Shown in pieces: positions 16,176 through 24,301 of a stretch of DNA of 64,000 bases; position 1 is the stretch's first letter; each line of letters starts with the position of its first letter. The translations under genes and the position numbers were made by a program. The notes beneath the pieces are model-generated. The model ran no database searches. It was not told where the DNA came from and was given only the letters and a program-made list of their open reading frames with translations. The stretch is from Marinicauda algicola. GTDB taxonomy: Bacteria > Pseudomonadota > Alphaproteobacteria > Caulobacterales > Maricaulaceae. Where the stretch lies: positions 3,349,501 to 3,413,500 of the forward strand of contig NZ_CP071057.1 of the NCBI RefSeq assembly GCF_017161425.1, written 5' to 3'.

Positions 16176-16796
16176 TCATCCCGCGTGTTCGCGTTCCCGA
16201 ATCACGACCGGATAGTGCCCGGCCTTGAGCTGTTCGGCGAAGGCGTCGCTGGGAACCGGCTCGTTCGCCGAATGCACGTACCAGGCACCGAGATCGTCGC
16301 GCACCGGCACGTTGACCGAGCGGAAGTAATAGGTCATTCGCGCCGTGGGCACGGCCCACAGCCCCTCCATGCACTGCACCCGCCCGTCGAACAGGCCGAG
16401 ATCGACCATCTTGCGCAGGTGCGGCTCGAAGCGCGCGCCGAGAACCGCGCCGAGTCGGTCGCCGGGCTTGAGGGCCGACAACGGCGCCGCCAGCTGGCGG
16501 TAACCGCGTGCGATCTCGACCACGTAGGCCTCGCCGTTCTCGTAGCGCAGCACCACCGACAGGCCGTTCGAATAGCGAACCGTCGCCAGCCAGTGATCGA
16601 AGTGGGGTCGATTCTCGCGCGTGCGCAGCAATTGGGCGATGCGGCTCTCGATCTCCGGCGTCGGCGTGGTCACCCCGGCTTCGAGGCGGGAAATATAGGC
16701 CTGGCTCACCCCGAGATGGGCGGCCACGGCCTCCTGTTTCATCTTCTTGCGCAGACGAAACGCGCGCAGTTCCAATCCCCAGTCGTTCTCGGCCAT
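16176..16796 (-). CDS. XRE-family regulator with unknown C-terminal domain (copy 2)
   Basis: A 206-residue paralog of the 13737-14402 product. It has an HTH_3 domain at 4-66 (MKQEAVAAHLGVSQAYISRL), the linker PHFDHWLATVRYSNG matching PHFEHWVATVLHSPH of copy 1, and a C-terminal domain with CMEGLW and SVNVPVRDDLGAWYVHSAN. The frame extends to 16877, but MAENDWGLELRAFR aligns with the start of copy 1, so ATG 16796 was chosen. Same strand as the transducer, upstream of it. Low sequence identity outside the motifs suggests an old duplication with divergent ligands or sites. Confidence 0.78.
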   Translation of the reverse strand: MAENDWGLELRAFRLRKKMKQEAVAAHLGVSQAYISRLEAGVTTPTPEIESRIAQLLRTRENRPHFDHWLATVRYSNGLSVVLRYENGEAYVVEIARGYRQLAAPLSALKPGDRLGAVLGARFEPHLRKMVDLGLFDGRVQCMEGLWAVPTARMTYYFRSVNVPVRDDLGAWYVHSANEPVPSDAFAEQLKAGHYPVVIREREHAG

Positions 16797-16901
16797 TCCT
16801 GTCGCTTGCTCCGTCCAGTCCCTCAGCGCGGGAAGATTCGCGAAGAGGGGAATTAGTACGAGCGAGCCGGTCGCCAATGAATTTTCTTATGCGACTTGCA
16901 C

Positions 16902-16907
16902 TATAAT
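16902..16907 (+). promoter_or_regulatory. Candidate -10 box before the acyl-CoA synthetase
   Basis: A perfect TATAAT in the 274-base gap between the XRE gene and the acyl-CoA synthetase. The -35 region 17 bases upstream (GAATTT) is poor. The rest of the gap shows no gene; it could serve either direction. Confidence 0.3.
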
Positions 16908-17070
16908 CCTCGGTTGTGCGCATTTTCTTGGTGAGCGCGTTCACTGCTTTTGCAGCGGCCGGAGCGACGGACTGATCGCGGCAGGCATCGCGCCTTGACC
17001 GGTGATGCGGGCCCCGTAGTCTCGCGCTAACGGCCCGCAGGGGGCGAAAATCACACTGGGAGGAGGGGAG

Positions 17071-18882
17071 ATGGGCCTGTTCCAGGCGATCAGACGCGAG
17101 TTGTTCTACGTCACGGAGCTCTCGCGGCTCCTGCGCAAGCTCAAATCCATTACCCCGGACTCCGACTATCTCACGGCGGATCTCCTGGAAGACAGCGTCG
17201 ACCGGCACAGGCGCAGGCCGGCCTTCGTCGGCGAAGGCGAAGCGGTCAGCTACGCCGCATTCGACGCGCGCGCCAACCGTGTCGCCAACTGGGCGCTCGC
17301 GCAGGGGCTGAAGTCCGGCGACACGGTTGCGCTCTACATGGGCAATCGCTGGGACTACATCGCGATCTGGTACGGCCTGTCCAAGGTCGGCGTGGTCACG
17401 GCCCTTCTGAACAACCAGGTCACCGGCAAGGCGCTCGCTCACGGCCTGACCATCGCCGAAGCGCGGCACGTCATCGTCGAGGGCGAGCTGTCCGAGGCCT
17501 ACGCCACGGCGTGCGACATACTCGAATGCGAGATGACCGCCTGGGTCAGCGACGGCGGCACGCGCGGCATCGCCGGCGCAGAGGATTTCGATGCCGCGCT
17601 GCAGTCGGTTTCCGACGCGCGCCCCTCGCGCGAGCATCGTGCGCACCTGCGGGCCAAGGACGCCTGCATGAAGATGTACACCTCCGGCACGACGGGCCTG
17701 CCCAAGGCGGCCATCGTCGCCCACACGCGTGCGCTCTACTATCTGCAGGTCTTCGCGACGCTGGTTCGGGCGAACCCGAAGGACCGCATGATGATGGTCC
17801 TGCCGCTCTATCACGCAACGGGCGGGCTGTGCGGGGTGGGCTGCGCGCTCGCCTTCGGCGGGGCGCTGATCGTGCGGCGCAAGTTCTCCGCGACCAGGTT
17901 CTGGGAAGATGCGGTGGAGCACGGCGCGACGCTGTTCATGTATGTCGGGGAGCTGTGCCGATTCCTCGTCGCGGCCGATCCCCATCCGCTGGAGAAGACG
18001 CACACGATCCGTGCCGCCATCGGCAACGGTCTGCGCCCCGATGTCTGGCCGCGCTTCGTCAAGCGCACGGGCATCCCGCGCATCGTCGAGTTCTACGGTG
18101 CGACCGAGGGCAATGTCGGCCTCGTCAACCTGGATTCCACGCCAGGCGCGATCGGGCGCATCCCGCCCTATCTGAAGAAGCGGTTCAACGTCGAACTCGT
18201 GAAGTTCGACATGGATGCGGAAGCACCCGTGCGCGACGCGCAGGGGCGCTGCATCCCGTGCGAGCCCGGCGAGGTCGGCGAAGCGATCGGTGAGATCCGT
18301 CCCGAGGACGCGCGCCACCGCTTCGACGGCTACCAGGACCGGGAAGCCACCGAGAAGAAGCTGCTGCGCAACGTCTTCGCCGAGGGCGATACCTGGTTCA
18401 GGACCGGCGACCTCATGCGCCGCGACAAGCTCGGCTACTACTATTTCGTCGACCGGGTCGGGGACACCTTCCGCTGGAAGTCGGAAAACGTCGCGACCTC
18501 GGAGGTCGCCGAGGTGCTCGGCATGGACGAGGGGGTGGTGCAGGCCAATATCTACGGCGTGCCGGTCGCGGACTATTCGGGCAAGGCCGGCATGGCCGCG
18601 CTGGTGGTCAACGAGGCGTTCGACCTCGCCCGGCTGCACGCGCTCGTCCATCGCGAGCTGCCCCACTATGCCCGCCCGCTCTTCCTGCGCATCCACCAGG
18701 AGGATCCGAGCGCGCACACCACGGGCACGTTCAAGATGAAGAAGACCGATCTGGTCAAGGAAGGCTGGGACCCCGACAAGGTCGCCGAGCCGCTCTATTT
18801 CGACGATCCGGAGAGCGGGGCCTACAAGCAACTGACGCCGGAATTCCGCGCGAGGATCGAGCGCGGCGATCTGAGGGTGTAG
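17071..18882 (+). CDS. Long/very-long-chain acyl-CoA synthetase, FATP type
   Basis: A 603-residue AMP-forming synthetase that activates fatty acids to acyl-CoA. The AMP/ATP loop MYTSGTTGLPKA lies near 200-211, EFYGATEGNVGL near 344-355, and GDLMRRDKLGYYYFVDRVGDTFRWKSENV near 445-473. The last motif, with FRWKGEN-like wording, is typical of the fatty-acid-transport-protein/ACSVL branch. GGGAGGAGGGG at 17058-17068 decides the start. It is directly followed by a DUF924 gene with no gap. It probably works in lipid uptake and beta-oxidation. Confidence 0.9.
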   Translation: MGLFQAIRRELFYVTELSRLLRKLKSITPDSDYLTADLLEDSVDRHRRRPAFVGEGEAVSYAAFDARANRVANWALAQGLKSGDTVALYMGNRWDYIAIWYGLSKVGVVTALLNNQVTGKALAHGLTIAEARHVIVEGELSEAYATACDILECEMTAWVSDGGTRGIAGAEDFDAALQSVSDARPSREHRAHLRAKDACMKMYTSGTTGLPKAAIVAHTRALYYLQVFATLVRANPKDRMMMVLPLYHATGGLCGVGCALAFGGALIVRRKFSATRFWEDAVEHGATLFMYVGELCRFLVAADPHPLEKTHTIRAAIGNGLRPDVWPRFVKRTGIPRIVEFYGATEGNVGLVNLDSTPGAIGRIPPYLKKRFNVELVKFDMDAEAPVRDAQGRCIPCEPGEVGEAIGEIRPEDARHRFDGYQDREATEKKLLRNVFAEGDTWFRTGDLMRRDKLGYYYFVDRVGDTFRWKSENVATSEVAEVLGMDEGVVQANIYGVPVADYSGKAGMAALVVNEAFDLARLHALVHRELPHYARPLFLRIHQEDPSAHTTGTFKMKKTDLVKEGWDPDKVAEPLYFDDPESGAYKQLTPEFRARIERGDLRV

Positions 18883-19473
18883 ATGACCGGCGTGGCACCC
18901 GACGAGATCATCGAGTTCTGGTTCGAGCGCACGCCCGCCTCGGCCTGGTTCACCGTCGACCCGGCCTTCGATGCGCGGGTGCGCCGGCTGTTCGCGCCCT
19001 TCGTCTTCACGCTGGAGCGCGAGCGCGAGATCGAAAGCCATCCCTGGCTGTCCGGCCCGGAGGGCGCGCTCGCCCTGATCCTGGCCTGCGACCAGTTCCC
19101 GAGGAATATCTGGCGCGGCACGCCCAAGGCCTTCGCGCTCGACGCGAAGGGTCTGATGCTGGCGCGGATCGCCGTGCAGGCCGGCTATGACTGGGTGTTC
19201 GGCGAGGACCGGCGGGCCTTCGTGTACATGCCCTTCATGCACAGCGAGGACATCGAGGACCAGGACGCCTGCGTCGCGCTGACGGAGGAGCGTCTGGGCG
19301 CGGACACGAGCTATGCCCGCCATGCCCGGTCCCATCGCGACGTCATCGCCCGTTTCGGCCGCTTTCCCCACCGCAACGCCATCCTTGGCCGGGCCTCGAC
19401 GCCGGAGGAGGCGCGCTTTCTCGCCGAGGGCGGCTACGCACCCGGCGCGAAACGCCCGGCAAAATCGTCCTGA
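18883..19473 (+). CDS. DUF924 family protein
   Basis: A 196-residue protein of the DUF924 family: IIEFWFE at the start, then a run of conserved helices with LILACDQFPRNIWRGTPKAF (64-83), YMPFMHSEDIEDQD (about 110-123) and HRDVIARFGRFPHRNAILGR (about 147-166). The fold is all-helical, TPR-like; the function is unknown. Its ATG abuts the stop of the acyl-CoA synthetase, so the two share a transcript. Confidence 0.9.
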   Translation: MTGVAPDEIIEFWFERTPASAWFTVDPAFDARVRRLFAPFVFTLEREREIESHPWLSGPEGALALILACDQFPRNIWRGTPKAFALDAKGLMLARIAVQAGYDWVFGEDRRAFVYMPFMHSEDIEDQDACVALTEERLGADTSYARHARSHRDVIARFGRFPHRNAILGRASTPEEARFLAEGGYAPGAKRPAKSS

Positions 19474-19621
19474 GACGCCGGATTTGCCCTGTGGGCAGGT
19501 CAGAAGGCGGCGCGCGAAGTACTTATAGTTCAATAGCTTGTGTCTTGCACTGCGCTGGCGCGCGCCTTGCCGGGGACAGCGGCGCGTTTCATTTCCTGCC
19601 TGCCTGCCTGGAGCCCGAGCC

Positions 19622-19861
19622 ATGCTCACGCCCGCAACCTCGACCGACAAGGCCATCACCCCGGCCGATCTGCGCCATATCGCCTTCACCCTGGTCGAAC
19701 GTCACGGCGCGCGCGCGCTGGGCTATGCCGACATGGCCGTCGAGGAGATGGAGGAGAAGGGCGAGGAGAAGAGCGCGGCGGCCTGGAAGGCGCTGCGCTC
19801 GGAGATCGCCGACGCGCTCGTCGGGCGTATCGCGGCGGACGGCCGGATCGTGCTGCATTAG
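19622..19861 (+). CDS. Small helical protein of unknown function
   Basis: A 79-residue acidic protein with high helix propensity: ITPADLRHIAFTLVERHG, then ALGYADMAVEEMEEKGEEKSA and AWKALRSEIADALVGR. The layout (an alanine-rich helix pair with E-K runs) resembles small alphaproteobacterial proteins of unknown function. ATG 19622 follows a weak ribosome site (GGAG about 9 bases upstream). It sits 48 bases before the esterase on the same strand. No catalytic residues are evident. Confidence 0.65.
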   Translation: MLTPATSTDKAITPADLRHIAFTLVERHGARALGYADMAVEEMEEKGEEKSAAAWKALRSEIADALVGRIAADGRIVLH

Positions 19862-19909
19862 CGAAAACATCACTTGCGCGAGCGGGCCGCGCGCACGACC
19901 CTAGCGACC

Positions 19910-20839
19910 ATGAGTGACGACGCCTCGCCCTTCGACAACTTCCTGCAGTCCACCGGATTGGCCGAGATTCTCGCCCCGGCCAAGACCACCCCGGCCATGC
20001 GCGATGCGCTGACGCGCGCGATCCCGCTGATGGAGCTGCCGCCGCCGGAGGTGGAGGCGGTGCACGACCTGCACATCGCCGGCGGCAAGGGGCCGCGTAG
20101 CGCGCGCGTCTACATTCCCTACGGCGCGCTCGACAACGGGGCCGGACTCGTCTTCTTCCATGGCGGCGGCTTCATGGTGGGCAGCCTCGACACCTACGAC
20201 CCCTTCTGCAAGCGCCTCGCCGCCGTCTCCGGCGTGCGCATCGCCTCGGTCGACTACCGGCTTTCGCCCGAGCATCGCTTCCCGGCCGCGGTCGAGGACG
20301 CGTTCGCCGCCTTCGACACGGTCCGCAACGGGCGGCTCGAGGCGCTCGGCTTCGCCCCGGAGCGGCTCGCGGCCGGCGGAGACAGCGCGGGCGGCAATCT
20401 GGCCACGGTCGTCGCGCAGAACCGCAGAGGGCAGGTGGCCTTCCAGCTCCTGATCTACCCGCTGCTCCAGCTCGTCGAGATCAAGCGCAAGAAATACCGC
20501 TGGCAGGACGGGCCCTTCCTCGCCGAGCCGACGCTCGCGCGCATCAAGGAGAGCTATCTCAAGGACCCGAACCAGGCGAGCGATCCCCACGTCTCCCCGC
20601 TCCTCGCCCCCGACCTCTCCAACGTCGCGCCGGCCTATATCCTCGCCGCCGAACTCGACCCGCTGCTGGCGGAGGGCGCGGCCTATGCCGACAAGCTCGC
20701 CGCCTTCGGCGTGCCGGTGAAACGCGTGGTCCATGACGGCGTGCCGCACGGCTTCGTCAACCTCACCCGGCTCGTGACCAAGGCGGTCCCGGCGATCGAG
20801 GCGGCCGGCAAGGCGCTCGCCGAGGCGCTGAAGGATTAG
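19910..20839 (+). CDS. Alpha/beta hydrolase, hormone-sensitive lipase family
   Basis: A 309-residue esterase of the HSL (abhydrolase_3) family. HGGGF near 84-88 forms the oxyanion hole, GDSAGGN near 158-164 carries the nucleophile Ser, the acid lies in LDPLLAEG and the base His in VPHGFVNL near 285. It probably hydrolyses short-chain acyl esters in the cytosol. ATG 19910 was chosen; the frame is open 12 codons further up to 19874, but that part is Arg-rich and lacks a ribosome site. Confidence 0.88.
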   Translation: MSDDASPFDNFLQSTGLAEILAPAKTTPAMRDALTRAIPLMELPPPEVEAVHDLHIAGGKGPRSARVYIPYGALDNGAGLVFFHGGGFMVGSLDTYDPFCKRLAAVSGVRIASVDYRLSPEHRFPAAVEDAFAAFDTVRNGRLEALGFAPERLAAGGDSAGGNLATVVAQNRRGQVAFQLLIYPLLQLVEIKRKKYRWQDGPFLAEPTLARIKESYLKDPNQASDPHVSPLLAPDLSNVAPAYILAAELDPLLAEGAAYADKLAAFGVPVKRVVHDGVPHGFVNLTRLVTKAVPAIEAAGKALAEALKD

Positions 20840-20882
20840 AGCAACCTTGCCCCGCGGGCGCGGGTTCTCTAGCTCGTAGGCC

Positions 20883-22316
20883 ATGGCATTTTCCTCCGCA
20901 TACCGCCCCGACCCCCGATTTGCCTCGCTCGGAGACGAGTTCGGCGACGGCGTCGATCCGGCCGGCTTCCCGCAGGCGACGCTGCGATACTGGAACGGGC
21001 GCTGGGCGCAGGCGGTCGGCCTGGGAGACCTCACGGGCGAGGAAAAGGAGCGCCATTTCCACCGCTTCGAGCCGCTCCCGGACAACCAGGAAAAGCCCCT
21101 GGCGCTGCGCTATCACGGCCACCAGTTCCGCACCTACAATCCCCAGATCGGCGACGGGCGCGGCTTCCTGTTCGGCCAGGTCCGGGACGGGGAGGGCCGC
21201 CTGCTCGACTTCGGAACCAAGGGATCGGGGCGAACGCCCTATTCGCGCACCGGGGACGGACGGCTCACCCTCAAGGGCGCGGTGCGCGAGGTGCTGGCGA
21301 CCGAGATGCTCGAGGCGCTCGGCGTCTATACCTCCAAGACCTTCGCCGTCTACGAGACCGGCGAGCAGCTCCATCGCGGCGACGAACCATCTCCGACGCG
21401 TTCGGCCGTGCTGACCCGGCTGTCGCATTCCCATGTGCGCATCGGCATGTTCCAGCGCCACGCCTATTTCGACCGCGCCGACCTCGTCGAGCGGCTCATG
21501 GACTACGCCATCGAGCACTATCATCCCGAGGCCGGCGAGGCGCAGGACCGGCCGGCGGCCTTCCTGGAACGGGTCTGCCGGGCGAGCGCGCAGCTCGCCG
21601 CGCAGTGGATGGCGGCCGGCTTCGTGCACGGGGTGCTCAACACCGACAATCTCGTCGTGACCGGGGAGAGCTTCGACTACGGCCCCTGGCGCTTCCTGCC
21701 CCATTTCGAGCCGGGCTTCACCGCGGCCTATTTCGACGAGACGGGCCTCTACGCCTATGCCCGCCAGCCGGAAAGCGTGTTCTGGGCGCTGCAGCAGCTC
21801 GCCGGCGCGCTCTCGCTCGTGGGCGAGCGCGACAGCCTGATCGAGGCGCTGTCGAAATATCCCGAATTCTACAAGGACGAGATCCGGCGCGCCTTCCTGC
21901 ACCGGCTGGGCCTTGCGGAGACCGATCTCGAAGCCGACGCGCAGTTCGTCACCGATCTTCTGAACGTCATACGCGAGAGCCAGCTGCCCTGGGAATCGGT
22001 CTTCTTCGACTGGTTCTGCGGTGCCGCTTCGGAGGAGCGCGCGAAAACCGGTCCCAACGCGATGGTGTACGGCTCGGACAGCTTCGCCAGGGTGCGCGCC
22101 GGCCTGATGGCGCGGGACGGCGTGCGTCCCGAGCGGCTGGAGCACCGCTATTTCCAGCGCGAGACGCCCGTCCACATGACGATCGACCGGGTCGAAGGGC
22201 TCTGGGCGCCCGTCCACGAGAAGGATGACTGGACGCTCTACGAGAAGACCCTTGCCGGGATCGGCGAAGCGCGCGAGGCCTATGATCTCGGCCGGGGGCG
22301 GAAGGGGTTCCTGTGA
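20883..22316 (+). CDS. selO: Protein adenylyltransferase SelO (YdiU family)
   Basis: A 477-residue pseudokinase-fold enzyme that transfers AMP from ATP to Ser/Thr/Tyr of target proteins, linked to redox stress. Family signatures: ALRYHGHQF near 73-81, GDGRGFLFGQV near 90-100, LDFGTKGSGRTPYSRTGDGR near 108-127, and GFVHGVLNTDNLVVTG near 246-261, the inverted active site, with DYGPW after it. Length is normal for the bacterial family. Its TGA overlaps the GTG of pgeF in GTGA, so the two are translationally coupled, an unusual but plausible pairing. Confidence 0.94.
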   Translation: MAFSSAYRPDPRFASLGDEFGDGVDPAGFPQATLRYWNGRWAQAVGLGDLTGEEKERHFHRFEPLPDNQEKPLALRYHGHQFRTYNPQIGDGRGFLFGQVRDGEGRLLDFGTKGSGRTPYSRTGDGRLTLKGAVREVLATEMLEALGVYTSKTFAVYETGEQLHRGDEPSPTRSAVLTRLSHSHVRIGMFQRHAYFDRADLVERLMDYAIEHYHPEAGEAQDRPAAFLERVCRASAQLAAQWMAAGFVHGVLNTDNLVVTGESFDYGPWRFLPHFEPGFTAAYFDETGLYAYARQPESVFWALQQLAGALSLVGERDSLIEALSKYPEFYKDEIRRAFLHRLGLAETDLEADAQFVTDLLNVIRESQLPWESVFFDWFCGAASEERAKTGPNAMVYGSDSFARVRAGLMARDGVRPERLEHRYFQRETPVHMTIDRVEGLWAPVHEKDDWTLYEKTLAGIGEAREAYDLGRGRKGFL

Positions 22317-23113
22317 AGGATCTGGCGTCGAGCGAACCGGAATTCCTGCGGCCCTCCCCGCTGGCCGGGGCCGTGCGCGTGTTCACCACGCGCACCGGCG
22401 GGGTCAGCGAGGGCCCTTACGAGAGCCTCAACCTCACCTGGTCGCGTGGCGACGACAAGGCGGCGGTCGAGGAGAACCGGCGAAGGGTGACGCAGGCCCT
22501 CGGGCTCGACCGGCTGGTCTTCGCCAACCAGGTCCATGGCCGCACCGTGCTGCGGGTCGACGCCGCGCCCGAAGGGGCCTGGTCGGCGGGCGAGGGCGAT
22601 GCGCTGATCACCGACGTGCCCGGCCTCGGCCTGTGCGCCCAGACCGCCGATTGCGTCCCGCTGCTGCTGTTCGATCCGGTCGGGAGAGCCGCCGGTGCGG
22701 TGCACTCGGGCTGGCGCGGGACGGTGGCCAACATCACGGCGGCGACGGTCCAGGCGATGGGCGAGGCCTACGGGACGCGTCCGCGCGATCTGCACGCCGC
22801 CATCGGCCCGGCGATCGGCAAGGAGAATTACCGCGTCGGCCCTGAAGTGCTCGAGCAGTTCGAGGCCCTGTTCGGCGAGCTCGACGAAAGGCTGGCCACG
22901 CAGCGCGACGGGAAAGGCGGGGCGGGCCTCGATGTCGGCGAGGCGGTGCGCCGCCAGCTCCTTGCCTGCGGCCTGCTGCCAGAGAACATCGAGCGCATCG
23001 CGGGTTGCACCTATGCCGAGCGCGAGCGCTTCTTCTCCTCGCGCCGCGCCGCGGCGCAGGGCCATCCGGGCGCGTTCGGCGGGCAGTGCGGCGTCGTGGC
23101 GGTGGCCAGGTGA
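22313..23113 (+). CDS. pgeF: Peptidoglycan editing factor PgeF (YfiH/laccase domain)
   Basis: A 266-residue protein of the YfiH family (formerly polyphenol oxidase, laccase domain), which removes wrongly incorporated residues from peptidoglycan precursors and has purine nucleoside activity in some homologs. Visible: FTTRTGGVSEGPYESLNL near the N-terminus, NQVHG, QTADCVPLLLFDP with the metal Cys, VHSGWRGTVANI with the metal His, and a late C-x-Y/F block (CTYAERERFFSSRR) and GQCGVVAV end. The GTG start overlaps selO. Confidence 0.92.
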   Translation: MKDLASSEPEFLRPSPLAGAVRVFTTRTGGVSEGPYESLNLTWSRGDDKAAVEENRRRVTQALGLDRLVFANQVHGRTVLRVDAAPEGAWSAGEGDALITDVPGLGLCAQTADCVPLLLFDPVGRAAGAVHSGWRGTVANITAATVQAMGEAYGTRPRDLHAAIGPAIGKENYRVGPEVLEQFEALFGELDERLATQRDGKGGAGLDVGEAVRRQLLACGLLPENIERIAGCTYAERERFFSSRRAAAQGHPGAFGGQCGVVAVAR

Positions 23114-23146
23114 GATGTCCTCCGCCGCGTGCGGGGGGCACGTCGC

Positions 23147-24301
23147 TCAGCCCCGGCCGGCAAGCACCCGCGCCACGTCCCGCGCGATCACGGCCTCCTC
23201 GTCGGTGGCGATGACCCAGACCGCGACGCGGCTCGCTTCGGTGCTGATGCGCGTCTCGCGTCCGGCGTTCGCGTTGGCAGCCTCGTCGATCTCCACGCCG
23301 AGCCAGGACAGTCCCTCGCACACCTGCCTGCGGATGCGTGCCGAGTTCTCCCCGATCCCGGCGGAGAAGACGAGGGCGTCGATGCCCTGCAGCGCGGCGG
23401 CAAGGCCGGCGATCTCGATGCGGCAGCGCTCCGCGAAATAGGCGATCGCCTGTTCCGCCTCCGGCGCCTCGCTTCGTTCCAGAGCGCGCATGTCGCCGGA
23501 AAGGCCCGACAGGCCTTTCAGCCCGCTTTCGGAGTACAGCAGGCGCGAGACCTCCTCCCGGTTCAGGCCGTTCTCCATCAGGTGCAGCACCGCGCCGGGA
23601 TCGATCCGCCCGCAGCGCGTCGACATCGGCAGTCCGTCGAGCGCGGTGAGTCCCATCGTCGAGCCGAAGGGCGCACGCCCCTTCACCGCGCACAGCGAGG
23701 CGCCCGAGCCGAGATGTGCGAGAACCGCGCGCCGCTCGCCCTCGAGCTCGGCGAGCCGGCCGGAGAGATAGTCGTAGGACAGGCCGTGAAAGCCGTAGCG
23801 GCGGATGCCGTCCTCGTAGTAGCGCCGGGGCAGGGCATAGGCGTCGGCCAGGAAGGGCTGGGCGCGATGGAAGGCGGTGTCGAAGGCGCCGATCTGGAGG
23901 GCATGGGGAAACAGGCGCCCTGCGGCCTCGATGCCGGAGAGATTGTGCGGCTGGTGGCTCGGGGCGAGGGGGATGAGGGCGCGCAGCTTCGCCTCGGCAT
24001 CGGCGTCGATGCGCACCGCCCGGTCGAAATGCGCCCCGCCATGGACGATGCGGTGGCCGACCGCGCGCACAGTGTCTCCGCTCGCTTCCGCGAGGATCTC
24101 GCAGGCGCGCGCCACCGCGTCGCGATGGGAGAGCGCGCCGAGCGTCTCCCTTCGTTCTTCGCCGCCGGCGCGCGACAGGCGCAGCTGCGCCTCGCGGCCG
24201 ATCGAGGAGATCTCGCCGCGAAACGCCCGTGTCGCCCCGTCGTCGGAGAAGGCGGCGAACTTCACCGAGGAGGAGCCGGTATTGAGGGTGACGAGGCTCA
24301 T
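23147..24301 (-). CDS. ackA: Acetate kinase
   Basis: A 384-residue acetate/propionate-kinase-family protein: LNTGSSSVKF at 5-14 (phosphate-binding loop), GHRIVHGG near 83-90, FDTAFHRAQP, RRYGFHGLSY and STRCGRIDPG. It interconverts acyl phosphate + ADP and acid + ATP. The start at 24301 overlaps the stop of the upstream MaoC-Pta gene in ATGA, so it forms the kinase half of a phosphotransacetylase/kinase pathway. The slightly shorter length (usually about 400) comes from trimmed loops; active-site residues are kept. Confidence 0.94.
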   Translation of the reverse strand: MSLVTLNTGSSSVKFAAFSDDGATRAFRGEISSIGREAQLRLSRAGGEERRETLGALSHRDAVARACEILAEASGDTVRAVGHRIVHGGAHFDRAVRIDADAEAKLRALIPLAPSHQPHNLSGIEAAGRLFPHALQIGAFDTAFHRAQPFLADAYALPRRYYEDGIRRYGFHGLSYDYLSGRLAELEGERRAVLAHLGSGASLCAVKGRAPFGSTMGLTALDGLPMSTRCGRIDPGAVLHLMENGLNREEVSRLLYSESGLKGLSGLSGDMRALERSEAPEAEQAIAYFAERCRIEIAGLAAALQGIDALVFSAGIGENSARIRRQVCEGLSWLGVEIDEAANANAGRETRISTEASRVAVWVIATDEEAVIARDVARVLAGRG

